Source: an uncultured Rhizobiaceae group bacterium
GTDB lineage: Bacteria; Pseudomonadota; Alphaproteobacteria; Rhizobiales; Rhizobiaceae
Length of the DNA: 45,499 nt
Direction: 5' to 3'
NCBI GenBank assembly: GCA_905480295.1
Contig: CAJQPW010000163.1
Location: 1 to 45,499, forward strand
Made by a program: the position numbers and the translations under genes. The notes beneath the pieces are model-generated. The model ran no database searches and was not told the DNA's origin. It saw only the letters and a list, made by a program, of their open reading frames with translations. Below are positions 7,630 to 16,679 of the stretch, piece after piece (the stretch's first letter is position 1; every line of letters starts with the position of its first letter).

Positions 7630-8685
7630 TCATCGATATTGGGCGTTTAACGCCTCAAGCGCATCAGCACCTGGACACAACTCAGACTGCCCCAAACTGT
7701 TAAGCGGCTGCTTTGATGAATTCATCACGTCATGCAGATCAACTTCGTCTGGATCCAGATACAGAACACCCGTTACGACCGTACCCTGACGCTTGTAGCG
7801 GTTCAGATTGGATAATGCTGTATCGGCATCCGTGGGGTCATATTCTGAAGACAGTTTATGCAGATTTATCTGCGAACCGTCATGCAAGGTCACGTCAATC
7901 GCCGTTCCCGGCTCATAATCGGCAGAGATCTCCGGTCGGGAAGCAACGATATCCAATCGATCCATAACCTGATTATGCGCACGCAGATAATCATAACTCT
8001 TCGTGGAGCTGGTGTGATTGTTGAACGTCACGCACGGCGAAATTACATCAATCAATGCAAAGCCATGATAAGACATGCCCGCTTTTATCAGCGGCACCAA
8101 CTGTGCCTTGTCTCCCGAAAAGCTACGGGCAACAAATCCTGCACCAAGTTCAATCGCCAGACTACACAGGTCTATGGAATCAAACTGGTTTTCCACGCCC
8201 TTGCGGTTTTTCGATCGCTTGTCATTGGTGGCGGAAAACTGCCCTTTGGTCAGCCCATAGGTGCCGTTGTTTTCCACGATATAGACCATATTCAAACGCC
8301 GGCGGACGGCATGGCTGAACTGTCCCAGTCCGATCGATGCGGTGTCACCATCTCCTGATACGCCAAGATAGGTAAGCTCACCGTTGGCCAGATTGGCACC
8401 GGTGGCAACCGAGGGCATGCGACCATGAACGGAATTGAAACCGTGGGCCCGGTTGAGGAAATAATTGGTGGTTTTCGACGAACATCCAATGCCAGAAATT
8501 TTGGCAATTTTATGGGCCGGGATTTCCAGCTCGTAACATGCTTCGATGATTGCCGCTGACACGGAATCATGACCGCAGCCGGCACAGAGCGTTGAGACCA
8601 CTCCTTCGTAGTTTCGACGCGTCAGGCCCAGGCCATTTTTGGGCAGATTAGGGTGGCTGAATTTGGGCTTTGCAATATGGGTCAT
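7630..8685 (-). CDS. korB: 2-oxoacid:ferredoxin oxidoreductase, beta subunit (thiamine diphosphate-binding)
   Basis: 351 aa. The ThDP motif runs from GDGDTASIG to ENNGTYGLTKGQ (GDGD with a downstream NN). Cysteines in TLCAGCGHD, GIGCSS and SPCVTFNNH fit the [4Fe-4S] cluster ligands of KorB-type subunits. With KorA it oxidatively decarboxylates a 2-oxoacid, most probably 2-oxoglutarate, with CoA and passes electrons to ferredoxin or to the linked flavoprotein; the reverse reaction fixes CO2. It is the last gene of the operon (flavoprotein, korA, korB), 35 bp after korA. No T-rich terminator is seen on this strand. Substrate choice (2-oxoglutarate or another 2-oxoacid) is not certain. Confidence 0.88.
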   Translation of the reverse strand: MTHIAKPKFSHPNLPKNGLGLTRRNYEGVVSTLCAGCGHDSVSAAIIEACYELEIPAHKIAKISGIGCSSKTTNYFLNRAHGFNSVHGRMPSVATGANLANGELTYLGVSGDGDTASIGLGQFSHAVRRRLNMVYIVENNGTYGLTKGQFSATNDKRSKNRKGVENQFDSIDLCSLAIELGAGFVARSFSGDKAQLVPLIKAGMSYHGFALIDVISPCVTFNNHTSSTKSYDYLRAHNQVMDRLDIVASRPEISADYEPGTAIDVTLHDGSQINLHKLSSEYDPTDADTALSNLNRYKRQGTVVTGVLYLDPDEVDLHDVMNSSKQPLNSLGQSELCPGADALEALNAQYR

Positions 8686-8720
8686 TTGAGGTCGGTCCGT
8701 GGCTGATATTCTACGGCCAT

Positions 8721-10568
8721 TCAGGCAGCTGTAATCGGTGTGGCGCAGGCTTCGGCAATGTCTTCATATTCTGCAAACAGGTTTAATACGGCATCATGCA
8801 CGAAGGCTGCGGTGAGCGGCATGCCATCATAGTTCAGGATCGGCAGCAGCTTTCTCGCTGAAATATCTGTTTCGGCAACCAGCAAGTGGCGCATCTGCGC
8901 ATCCCTGTTCTGCTCAACAACAAACAGATAGTCGTGACGCGCCGCAAAGGCTTCGATTTCCTCACCGAAAGGAAACGATCGGATGCGCATGTGGTTCAGG
9001 CCATGGCCTTCGCGTGCAAGCAGGATCAATGCCTCTCGCACGGCGGAATCGGTAGAGCCAAAATTGATGATGCCCAGTTTCGACTTGGCCGAAAGATCTC
9101 GGATCAATGGCTTTGGCAGGAGTGTCGCAGCCGTCTCATGTTTGCGCGCTATCCGGTCCAGGTTTTTGGCGTGAATGGTCCCGTCTTCGGTGTAGCCACC
9201 AGTTTCGGTGTGGGAGGTACCACGGGTAAAATAAGCCCCCCGCTCCTCATGCGTGCCCGGGATCGTCCGATAGGCAATGCCGTCCCCGTCAACGTCCCGG
9301 TAGCGGCCAAAGTCGGCTACCTGTTCCAGCGCCACAGCATCAAGTACCTTCCCACGATCTGCCCTACGCTCATCATCCCAGGTAAATTCGTCGATCACCC
9401 AATCATTCATCCCAATGTCGAGATCACTCATAACGAATACCGGTGTCTGCAACCGCTCGGCCAGATCAAATGCATCTGCACCAAATGTAAAACACTCGCC
9501 GGGATCAACCGGAAATAACAGAACATGTTTGGTGTCACCGTGACTGGCATAGGCGCAGGAGAGAACATCAGACTGTTGCGTTCGTGTCGGCATGCCTGTG
9601 GACGGCCCGCCCCGCTGTATGTTGAACAATACGAGTGGAATTTCGGAAAAATAGGCCAGCCCGATAAATTCACTCATCAACGAAATTCCGGGGCCAGACG
9701 TCGCTGTGAAGGCACGGGCACCGTTCCAATTTGCCCCAATCGCCATGCCGACGGCAGAAAGTTCATCTTCGGCCTGAATTATGGCTGCACGCAATTTGCC
9801 GTCTTCATCTGTGCGAAAACGCTTGGCATACCGTTCAAAGGCTTCTGCGACGGATGTCGACGGCGTGATTGGATACCAGGACGCAACAGTGGCTTCAGCA
9901 TAAATAGCACCCAGCGCAGCAGCTTCATTACCTGAAATCATGATCTTGCCGCGGGTGCGGGTGGATTTCCGGGCGCGCACTTTCAGCCGGTTGGGGAAGT
10001 TTTCCCGGGAATATTCGCGGCCAATTTCCAGCGCCTCGATATTCGGTTTTACCAGTTTGGGTTTGCTGCGAAACTGTTCCGCGATAAGCGTTTCCAGTAT
10101 TTCATTGTCAATATCGATCAGCCGCGCCAATGCGCCGAGGTAGACCACATTTTTAAACAATTGCCGTTGCCGCGGATCGGACCAGTTGTCGGCGCAGAGT
10201 TTGGAAATCGGAATTCCCAATACGTCGATATCATCGCGTCCGAAATTGCGTTTCATGGTGGAATCATAAATCAGTGTGCCGCCTGGAACGACGCATTCCA
10301 CATCTTGCCGATAGGTCTGCGGGTTCATCGCAACCATGACATCAATGCCGTCACGGCGAGCCTGGAAACCTGCTTCCGATACTCTGATTTCATACCATGT
10401 CGGCATGCCCTGGATATTGGACGGGAAAATGTTTTTCGGCGTGACCGGCAACCCCATGCGAAACAGCGCCTTGGCGCAAAGTAGATTGGCACTGGCCGAA
10501 CCCGAACCATTAATGTTTCCGAATTTCAGAACGAAATCATTGAACGTCTTATCAATCTGCACCGACAC
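8721..10568 (-). CDS. korA: 2-oxoacid:ferredoxin oxidoreductase, fused gamma-alpha subunit
   Basis: 615 aa. The N-terminal ~190 residues form the gamma domain (GNINGSGSASANLL, FPSNIQGMPTWYEIRV). The alpha domain follows (ISGNEAAALGAIYA, SWYPITPSTSVAEAFE, EDELSAVGMAIGAN, FTATSGPGISLMSE, QRGGPSTGMPTRTQQ), typical of KorA. It pairs with the beta subunit downstream. Translation starts at a GTG: either 10568, or 10562, which has GGAG seven bases upstream. The start lies inside the preceding gene, overlapping it by up to 17 bp, so translational coupling is likely. The fused gamma-alpha layout is common in aerobic bacteria. Confidence 0.9.
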   Translation of the reverse strand: MSVQIDKTFNDFVLKFGNINGSGSASANLLCAKALFRMGLPVTPKNIFPSNIQGMPTWYEIRVSEAGFQARRDGIDVMVAMNPQTYRQDVECVVPGGTLIYDSTMKRNFGRDDIDVLGIPISKLCADNWSDPRQRQLFKNVVYLGALARLIDIDNEILETLIAEQFRSKPKLVKPNIEALEIGREYSRENFPNRLKVRARKSTRTRGKIMISGNEAAALGAIYAEATVASWYPITPSTSVAEAFERYAKRFRTDEDGKLRAAIIQAEDELSAVGMAIGANWNGARAFTATSGPGISLMSEFIGLAYFSEIPLVLFNIQRGGPSTGMPTRTQQSDVLSCAYASHGDTKHVLLFPVDPGECFTFGADAFDLAERLQTPVFVMSDLDIGMNDWVIDEFTWDDERRADRGKVLDAVALEQVADFGRYRDVDGDGIAYRTIPGTHEERGAYFTRGTSHTETGGYTEDGTIHAKNLDRIARKHETAATLLPKPLIRDLSAKSKLGIINFGSTDSAVREALILLAREGHGLNHMRIRSFPFGEEIEAFAARHDYLFVVEQNRDAQMRHLLVAETDISARKLLPILNYDGMPLTAAFVHDAVLNLFAEYEDIAEACATPITAA

Positions 10569-12348
10569 GCTCCGGTCCCTTCATTACTGTTCCATCCCAG
10601 AAGGTGAATTTCTGCATGTCCCATGCGCTGGTCGGACATCGTTCAGCACATAGTCCACAGTGCAAACAGACATCCTCATCTTTCACCATCACTCGCCCTG
10701 TGGTCAGGTTTTCTGACACATAGAGGTCCTGATCCAGATTCTCAGCAGGCACCCGCAATTGGGCTCTCAATTGCGTCTCTTCACCATTTTCTGTGAAGTT
10801 GATGCAATCAACCGGGCAAATATCCATACAGGCATCACATTCAATGCACAGTGAGCCCTTGAAAACGGTTTGAATATCGCAGTTGAGACAGCGCATGGCT
10901 TCGTCATAGGCCAGCTGCTGATCGTATCCCAATTCCACTTCAACCGTGAGGGATTTCAGGGATTCCAACTGGTCGGCATGGGGAACCGCAAATCTGTGAT
11001 CATTCGACACGTCATTGTCGTAGGACCATTCGTGAATGCCCATCTTCTGGCTGACCAGATTTGTCAGAGGTGAAGGACGTTCCGTCAGTGCCTCCCCCTT
11101 GCAATGCAGGTCAATTGATATTGCCGCCTGATGCCCGTGGGCTACGGCCCAGATAATATTTTCCGGCCCCCACGCCGCATCGCCGCCAAAAAACACGGTG
11201 GGCAGGGTTGACTGGAAGGTTTGTGAATCAACGATCGGCATGCCGGACTCATCAAATTCCAGGCCGATATCGCGCTCGATCCAGGGAAACGCGTTGTTCT
11301 GGCCAATGGCCATTAGCACGTCGTCACATTCTACAACGACCGGTGGTTCTCCGCTGGGGATCAGCGAGCGCCGCCCGGTTTCATCATACTCGGCACGCAT
11401 GCGTTCAAACACAACGGCTTTAAGTTCGCCGTTTTCGACCAGAAACTCCTTGGGGGAGTGATTGTCGAGGATCGGAATGCCTTCCCGTTCCGCGTCTTCA
11501 ATTTCCCAGTCCGAGGCCTTCATGTCCGACCGTGGTGAGCGCACAGTGACCCGAACATCTTCACCACCCAGTCTGATGGCTGTTCGGCAGCAATCCATGG
11601 CCGTGTTACCACCGCCAATCACCACAACCCGCTTGCCGATGCTTTCCGTATGTTTGAAAGCAACGGAAGTCAGAAAATCAATCCCAAGATGTATATTCTT
11701 GCTTGCTTCAGCGCGACCAACAATGTCCAGATCTTTTCCGCGAGGGGCACCGGTACCGATGAATACAGCGTCAAAGCCTTCATCCAGAACCGCTTTCAGA
11801 CTTGTTACTTCTTCACCAAAACGCGGGGCAACGCCCATGTCCAAAACCCGTTCAACCTCGTCATCAAGAACGGCAACGGGCAGTCGGAACGAGGGGATGT
11901 TGGTGCGCATCAGACCGCCGGCCTGCCGATCCTTTTCAAACAACACGCATTCATAACCCAACGGCAAGAGATCACGGGCAACGGTCAGCGAAGCTGGACC
12001 ACCTCCGATCAACGCGATCCGCTTGCCATTTTTCTTTTTTGGAATAACGGGCAGGCGATCCGAGATATCACCGCGATTGTCAGCAGCCACGCGTTTAAGT
12101 CGGCAAATAGCAACGGGCTTCTGCTCCACCCGCGTTCTGCGGCACGCCGGTTCGCACGGTCGATCACAGGTTCGCCCCAAAATACCCGGGAAAACATTGG
12201 ATTCCCAATTGATCATAAAGGCATCGGTATAGCGCCCCAATGCAATCAAACGAATGTATTCTGGAACAGGCGTGTGGGCCGGGCACGCCCACTGACAATC
12301 GACCACTTTGTGAAAATAAGCCGGGTCCCCGATATCAGTGGGCTTCAT
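10552..12348 (-). CDS. FAD-dependent, glutamate-synthase-beta-like oxidoreductase with two C-terminal 4Fe-4S clusters
   Basis: 598 aa from the ATG at 12348, which has AAGAG eight bases upstream; the frame extends to a TTG at 12366. An N-terminal Cys-rich helical domain (CQWACPAHTPVPEYI, GRTCDRPCEPACRR) is followed by the FAD-binding IALIGGGPASL, the NAD(P)-binding VVVIGGGNTAMD and the second FAD contact FFGGDAAWGPENI. Two ferredoxin motifs end the protein (CIECDACMDICPVDC, CLHCGLCAERCPTSA). This architecture matches the NADPH-oxidising subunit of glutamate synthase and NfnB. As the first gene of the kor operon it probably connects the 2-oxoacid oxidoreductase to the NAD(P)H pool. Confidence 0.88.
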   Translation of the reverse strand: MKPTDIGDPAYFHKVVDCQWACPAHTPVPEYIRLIALGRYTDAFMINWESNVFPGILGRTCDRPCEPACRRTRVEQKPVAICRLKRVAADNRGDISDRLPVIPKKKNGKRIALIGGGPASLTVARDLLPLGYECVLFEKDRQAGGLMRTNIPSFRLPVAVLDDEVERVLDMGVAPRFGEEVTSLKAVLDEGFDAVFIGTGAPRGKDLDIVGRAEASKNIHLGIDFLTSVAFKHTESIGKRVVVIGGGNTAMDCCRTAIRLGGEDVRVTVRSPRSDMKASDWEIEDAEREGIPILDNHSPKEFLVENGELKAVVFERMRAEYDETGRRSLIPSGEPPVVVECDDVLMAIGQNNAFPWIERDIGLEFDESGMPIVDSQTFQSTLPTVFFGGDAAWGPENIIWAVAHGHQAAISIDLHCKGEALTERPSPLTNLVSQKMGIHEWSYDNDVSNDHRFAVPHADQLESLKSLTVEVELGYDQQLAYDEAMRCLNCDIQTVFKGSLCIECDACMDICPVDCINFTENGEETQLRAQLRVPAENLDQDLYVSENLTTGRVMVKDEDVCLHCGLCAERCPTSAWDMQKFTFWDGTVMKGPERVGAD

Positions 12349-12628
12349 TGATGCACTCTTTTGCAATCACCAGTCTGATGGAAACCTGAGCCATCTTGAG
12401 AAATAAGACAATCTCAAACCCCAAATTGTTGGGGGCAATCTGCATAACCTCATGAAAAGAAATAATTGTTTTTCCGGGCATGACTAATCTATCGGCATAA
12501 TTTCGAAGGGATCAGAGGGAATTTGCTCGCCGAATCCCAATCCAACGTCAGTGATTTAAACAAAATTGCCTAGCAATGATTTGCCCCAGCCAAGCCGTGT
12601 TGGGCATTTCAATCGCGATCTGGTCAGG

Positions 12629-13807
12629 TCAGTCCAACAAAAAATCTTCAATGAGATCAAACATAATCTGCCAACATTCTTCCTGTGGCAGGGGGTTGTG
12701 ATTGCGGCTGTCCAGAACCGCCAATTCAGCGTTTGCAATGCCCTTGGCTAACTTTTGCCCTTCCGACAGGGGATGAACTTCATCCCCCTTTGAATGCAGA
12801 ACCAGAGTTGGCGTCTTTACCCGTTCCAGCAGACCGGCGATGGAATGATTGTTGTAGAAATCCCGTCCGAGAACCTCGTTTTCCTTCGGGCAGCTGTTTT
12901 GCAGATTACGGGCAATCGGCCGTAATTGTTCCTGCGTGGCGGTTGGAAAATAGACTGAAAGATAGCCGTATACGAAAGCGCTGTCGGGAGTTTCCCATCC
13001 TTCTTCCGCCATCTTTAAAATGGTTTCCTGTTCGCCTTGCGCGGCTGCACCGTTACGAACCGAACGCCCATCAACATAACCGCCCAGCAAGATCATCCGA
13101 GAAACACAATGAGGAAACATTGTCGCAAATTCTGTTGCAATCAAAGCACCGCTGGAACTGCCCAGAAGCGCAAATTCCCGCAGACCCAAGTCATCAGCAA
13201 CGGCCTTAACATCCTTGGCACTTCGCGTGGTGCTGAAATCATCGACCCGCAAATCAGACAAACCACATCCACGTTGATCCAGCCTGATCACGGTGTGGGT
13301 TTTGCCAAGTCCATCAATGAACTGCCTTTCAATCGGCTCTTCCCAATCCAGTTCCAGATGCGTCGGGTGATGCGCGGTCCGGATCAAGGGTGGACCATTT
13401 CCAGACAATGCATAGGCGATCTTTACGCCATCATCGGCGGTGGCATAGCGGATTTTTTGTCGACCAGTTTTTTGTTTCAAACGGGGTTCGTCTGGTGTCT
13501 GAGATTGTAATTTTGCAACAAACCGAAAGCCGCGTCGTGGAATGGTACGAATGATGGCCTGGCTTTTACCATCATCCCCAACCGCGTTTCGCGCGGCTGA
13601 TATGCGGGCGCTTATGGCCGACTCCGAGACCAGCCGTCCGGCCCATACCGCATCAATCAATTGATCCTTGCTGATCAGCGTCTCAGGATTGCGAACCAAA
13701 AACAAAAGCAGGTCAAACACTTGTGGCTCAACGGGCTGAACCTGTCCGTCTCGGGTCAGGGTGAACCCATGATCGTCCAATACACAATTTGAAAACCGAT
13801 AAAGCAT
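12629..13807 (-). CDS. Winged-helix DNA-binding domain fused to an alpha/beta hydrolase
   Basis: 392 aa. Residues 1-100 are an OmpR/CadC-type winged helix (FDLLLFLVRNPETLISKDQL, AISARISAARNAVGD, IRTIPRRGFRFVA). Residues about 118-392 are an alpha/beta hydrolase with the nucleophile elbow LGSSSGA (Ser218), a candidate acid D342 in SKGDEVHP and His370 in SRNHNPL, so the triad looks complete. In CadC relatives the C-terminal part senses a signal; here a hydrolase takes that place, suggesting regulation by a small molecule that the domain binds or cleaves. No membrane helix is seen between the domains. A free-standing hydrolase is ruled out by the unbroken frame. Confidence 0.85.
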   Translation of the reverse strand: MLYRFSNCVLDDHGFTLTRDGQVQPVEPQVFDLLLFLVRNPETLISKDQLIDAVWAGRLVSESAISARISAARNAVGDDGKSQAIIRTIPRRGFRFVAKLQSQTPDEPRLKQKTGRQKIRYATADDGVKIAYALSGNGPPLIRTAHHPTHLELDWEEPIERQFIDGLGKTHTVIRLDQRGCGLSDLRVDDFSTTRSAKDVKAVADDLGLREFALLGSSSGALIATEFATMFPHCVSRMILLGGYVDGRSVRNGAAAQGEQETILKMAEEGWETPDSAFVYGYLSVYFPTATQEQLRPIARNLQNSCPKENEVLGRDFYNNHSIAGLLERVKTPTLVLHSKGDEVHPLSEGQKLAKGIANAELAVLDSRNHNPLPQEECWQIMFDLIEDFLLD

Positions 13808-14299
13808 GTTGAATTTAAGCTTGCCCCTTCCACCACCGCAAGCGTTTCAGCACGCGGATCGATTTCACAAGAATAAGACAGGAAATTCACAAGACAATCC
13901 TCAAGCGCAATCTGCAGAACCGTGAAAAGTTGAACTCCAACAAAAACAGAAAGGCTCGACACCGCCATGTTGCCTATTAATCTTCAGCTTCTTGATCATG
14001 CACCGGAAAAATACACTGTTCCCTTCACTAGCCAAAAGTCGGTCTGTCAACGTCGGGGTTTCACAAAATGCTTCGATGTCGCGAAGAGAGTTCAATTGGT
14101 TCTGCAGACCGTCAGATCTGGCCTTCAGGGTGAATTACAAAAATTCAAGAACTTGCAACCACTTACGAAGTAACATTGCAAAACTGCGATGCTGCACTTT
14201 GCTGCCCCGTCGGCCGTTCATCCATTGTGATGCCGGGACATTACATCTAGCCTGAAGGACTGATACGCTTTTCTTACGACACTCTTTCAAGGGCTTGAT
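13808..14299. other. 492-bp gap between divergent genes
   Basis: Both strands hold only short frames of 60-90 codons with no recognisable protein, no good ribosome-binding site and no membrane or secretion pattern. The gap must carry the promoters of the divergent winged-helix/hydrolase gene (left) and GST gene (right), but I see no clear promoter boxes, repeats or RNA structure. It could be decayed coding sequence. Confidence 0.4.
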
Positions 14300-15109
14300 A
14301 TGGAATTAAAACTCTATCATGGCGGTTTCAGCGTGTGTTCTGCCAAAGTGCGGGTTGGCCTCGCAGAAAAAAACTTCGCCTGGGAGAGCTTCCCGATTGA
14401 TTTGGTTGCCGGGGAGCAATTTGACCCAAACTATCTGAAAATCAATCGAAACGGTGTCGTGCCAAGTCTGATCGACGATGGCACGGTCATCACAGAATCA
14501 AGCATAATTCTGGAACACATTGATATGCTCAGCCCCCACAATCGGCTGATGCCGGCTGGGCGCATGTTGCAGTCCGCCACCCGCTTGTGGTTGCTGCGCT
14601 GCCTCGAAATTCATTCAGCAATCAATACGATGACATTCTCAACGGTAAACCGGCATAATATTCTTGCTGCAAACACGCCTGAACAGATCGCAGACTCTAT
14701 TGCGAAAATACCCAACCCAAAGGCGGCTGCAAAGCGTCGGGACCTGTTGGACAATGGATTGGCATCGGCTCACGTCACGAGCGACTTTCAGGTTCTGGCC
14801 ACGCTGTTCGACGACATGCAGTCAGCATTGGAAAAGAGCACGTGGTTGATGGGAAATGAATACAGCATGGCAGACACAGCAGTCATTGCGTATATCGACA
14901 GGCTTGATCGATTGGGCATGGCAGGAATGTGGGAAGAACGAACACCGAAAGTGGGTGAATGGCTGAACGCTTCCAAATCCCGACCCAGCTACGCAGAAGG
15001 TATTGAGAAATTCACGCCGACAGCCAGCGCTGAAAAAACGCGCGCGATCGGAGCGCAGCTATGGCCCGAAGTCAAACAGAGATGGGATGATTTTCTGGCG
15101 AATCGTTGA
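14300..15109 (+). CDS. Glutathione S-transferase family protein
   Basis: 269 aa. The thioredoxin-like N-terminal domain (residues 1-78) begins MELKLYHGGFSVCSAKVRVGL and contains the cis-Pro site NGVVPSLIDDG and ITESSIILEHID, the glutathione gamma-glutamyl contact. The all-helical C-terminal domain includes the N-capping motif region YSMADTAVIAYIDRL. A Ser/Cys pair near residues 11-14 (SVCS) is a likely thiol-activating site, as in bacterial GSTs related to LigE/LigF or stringent-starvation types. It conjugates or reduces electrophilic or ether substrates with glutathione; the substrate is unknown. AAGGG lies upstream of the ATG. It is convergent with the AbrB-type gene. Confidence 0.82.
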   Translation: MELKLYHGGFSVCSAKVRVGLAEKNFAWESFPIDLVAGEQFDPNYLKINRNGVVPSLIDDGTVITESSIILEHIDMLSPHNRLMPAGRMLQSATRLWLLRCLEIHSAINTMTFSTVNRHNILAANTPEQIADSIAKIPNPKAAAKRRDLLDNGLASAHVTSDFQVLATLFDDMQSALEKSTWLMGNEYSMADTAVIAYIDRLDRLGMAGMWEERTPKVGEWLNASKSRPSYAEGIEKFTPTASAEKTRAIGAQLWPEVKQRWDDFLANR

Positions 15110-15140
15110 CCGCACGGAACATTCAACATTTGCCCCCCGG

Positions 15141-16169
15141 TTACTTCCCCTTGGCCATTGCCAGCATCACCGGTGCCAGGAACGTTAACACCAAAAGACG
15201 CCACAGATGATGGGCTGCCACAAAGGTCGGGTCGGCATCAAGAATTATGGCCATCGCTGACATCGCCTCAACGCCACCGGGGGCGAACGCGATTAGCAAC
15301 TGGCTGAAGGGAAGGTCGCCGAAATAGGATAAACCCAGCGCCGCAATGGTGGAGCAGATCATCGCTATGGTGGCGGTAATCAACCCGCCGAAAACGGCTT
15401 TCTTCAATACTGCCCGCGATACGCCAGACAGGCGGGTTCCAATGATTGTTCCCAATACGATGATACAGGGCAGCCACAGGAATTCGGGCAGCGCTCCGTG
15501 GCCCCATCCTGTGACATGCACGAGTGCGGATACCAATATTCCGGCCAGCAGAAAACTGGCGGGCAGATTGAACCAGGTAAAGATACCGGCACAAACAACA
15601 GCACCGGCACCAATGCCAGCCAGCACCTGAAAATTCATTTCCAATGTTTGTTTTTGTACTTCGGGCGCTTCATACCCCAAAATCGCAACCACCACTGGTA
15701 CAACCAAAGTCAACAACAAGACCCGAATGCTTTGAATCACGCTAACCGTTGCAACATCCCCTCTGGACTGCAGCGACAAGCCGAGAACGTAACTCATGTG
15801 ACCGGGAACGGAAGATAGGGTGGCCGTATGCCGGTCCAGCTTCCACCAAATTTCCAAAATGGTTCGACAAAGAAAAAAGAGGACAACCAGCGTAAAGGCC
15901 AACAGGCCAAAACTGACCGGCCAGTGCCGGGCAGCATCAAAGATCTGTGGAGTAACACCACTTCCCATCGCAATGCCGATCAACAAAAACGCCAAATTGC
16001 GTAACCACGGATGAACATCGATCCGCGCACCAGCAATGCTGGCCGCACTGACAAAGAGCGCCGGGCCTGTCAGGCTGGGCGCTGGAAACCCCAGTCCCAG
16101 TGCACATGCAAATCCGGCAGTGCCGATCGCCAGGGCAAAGGCATTTTGCCAAAACTGGGCGAAGTCCAT
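15141..16169 (-). CDS. AbrB-type polytopic membrane protein (putative ammonia monooxygenase-like / AbrB duplication family)
   Basis: About 342 aa from the ATG at 16169; the frame extends to 16304, but the extra segment is polar and atypical. It has around ten hydrophobic helices arranged as two similar halves. The phrases LGFPAPSLTGPALF, TLSSVPGHMSYVLG and the later IAFAPGGVEAMSAMAI are the paired repeats of the AbrB duplication family (DUF/TIGR 'AbrB family membrane protein', often misnamed ammonia monooxygenase). Members behave like transporters or transport regulators; no substrate is known. It sits alone on its strand, tail-to-tail with the GST gene. Its ribosome-binding site is weak. Confidence 0.82.
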   Translation of the reverse strand: MDFAQFWQNAFALAIGTAGFACALGLGFPAPSLTGPALFVSAASIAGARIDVHPWLRNLAFLLIGIAMGSGVTPQIFDAARHWPVSFGLLAFTLVVLFFLCRTILEIWWKLDRHTATLSSVPGHMSYVLGLSLQSRGDVATVSVIQSIRVLLLTLVVPVVVAILGYEAPEVQKQTLEMNFQVLAGIGAGAVVCAGIFTWFNLPASFLLAGILVSALVHVTGWGHGALPEFLWLPCIIVLGTIIGTRLSGVSRAVLKKAVFGGLITATIAMICSTIAALGLSYFGDLPFSQLLIAFAPGGVEAMSAMAIILDADPTFVAAHHLWRLLVLTFLAPVMLAMAKGK

Positions 16170-16418
16170 TCTGTTTTCTGCCAACTCAAATTCCAGTTTA
16201 TTCGTTTGCGGAAAACCCGTCTTCAACCAATTGAACCAGAGGTACAGCAGGCAGACATTGGAAATGATCACCTTGCCACACGGTATCTTCCTGCCCTGCA
16301 ACATTCATATAGCGTGTTCGAAACAATTGAAACGCATTGGGCAAAATCTGAAATACAATTCACACATCCACCTTCTATCGATTGGCCATCAACCAAACAA
16401 ACTCCGGAAGGAAATATC

Positions 16419-16556
16419 GTGACCACCATCGCAAAGACCCGGACATTCAAGCCTGTTAAATTTACAGGCATTGATGTCATCAACGCAAAGAAAACCGAAT
16501 TCACCCGCCACTTCGTTCACCCCAACAGTGCGGGAATCTGGAATGAACGTTTCTGA
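16419..16556 (+). CDS. Possible small protein, 45 aa (GTG start)
   Basis: The only signal in the gap from 16170 to 16679. GTG at 16419 follows AAGGA with an ideal 6-nt spacer. The product starts MTTIAKTRTFKPVKFTGID and ends NSAGIWNERF; it is basic and soluble, of no family I know. A second frame starting at ATG 16543 overlaps its end and gives 46 residues with a hydrophobic centre (RNLILPIISHGFRVALL). The two could be a coupled small-gene pair or the broken start of a lost gene. Codon use gives no strong support. Confidence 0.3.
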   Translation: MTTIAKTRTFKPVKFTGIDVINAKKTEFTRHFVHPNSAGIWNERF

Positions 16557-16679
16557 ATATCCTGAGCCAGCCCGAAATCTGATCCTCCCAATCATCTCCC
16601 ATGGGTTTCGGGTCGCGCTTCTGATCTGCGTTGACATCGCCTACCACAATCCCGTTCTCAGAGCCGTGAGAGTTCTGAA

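Noticed and set aside
7630-10568. Indolepyruvate:ferredoxin oxidoreductase
   Set aside because: The subunit order and the gamma-alpha fusion with a separate beta subunit match KorAB. Indolepyruvate enzymes have a different, larger IorA with C-terminal ferredoxin domains.
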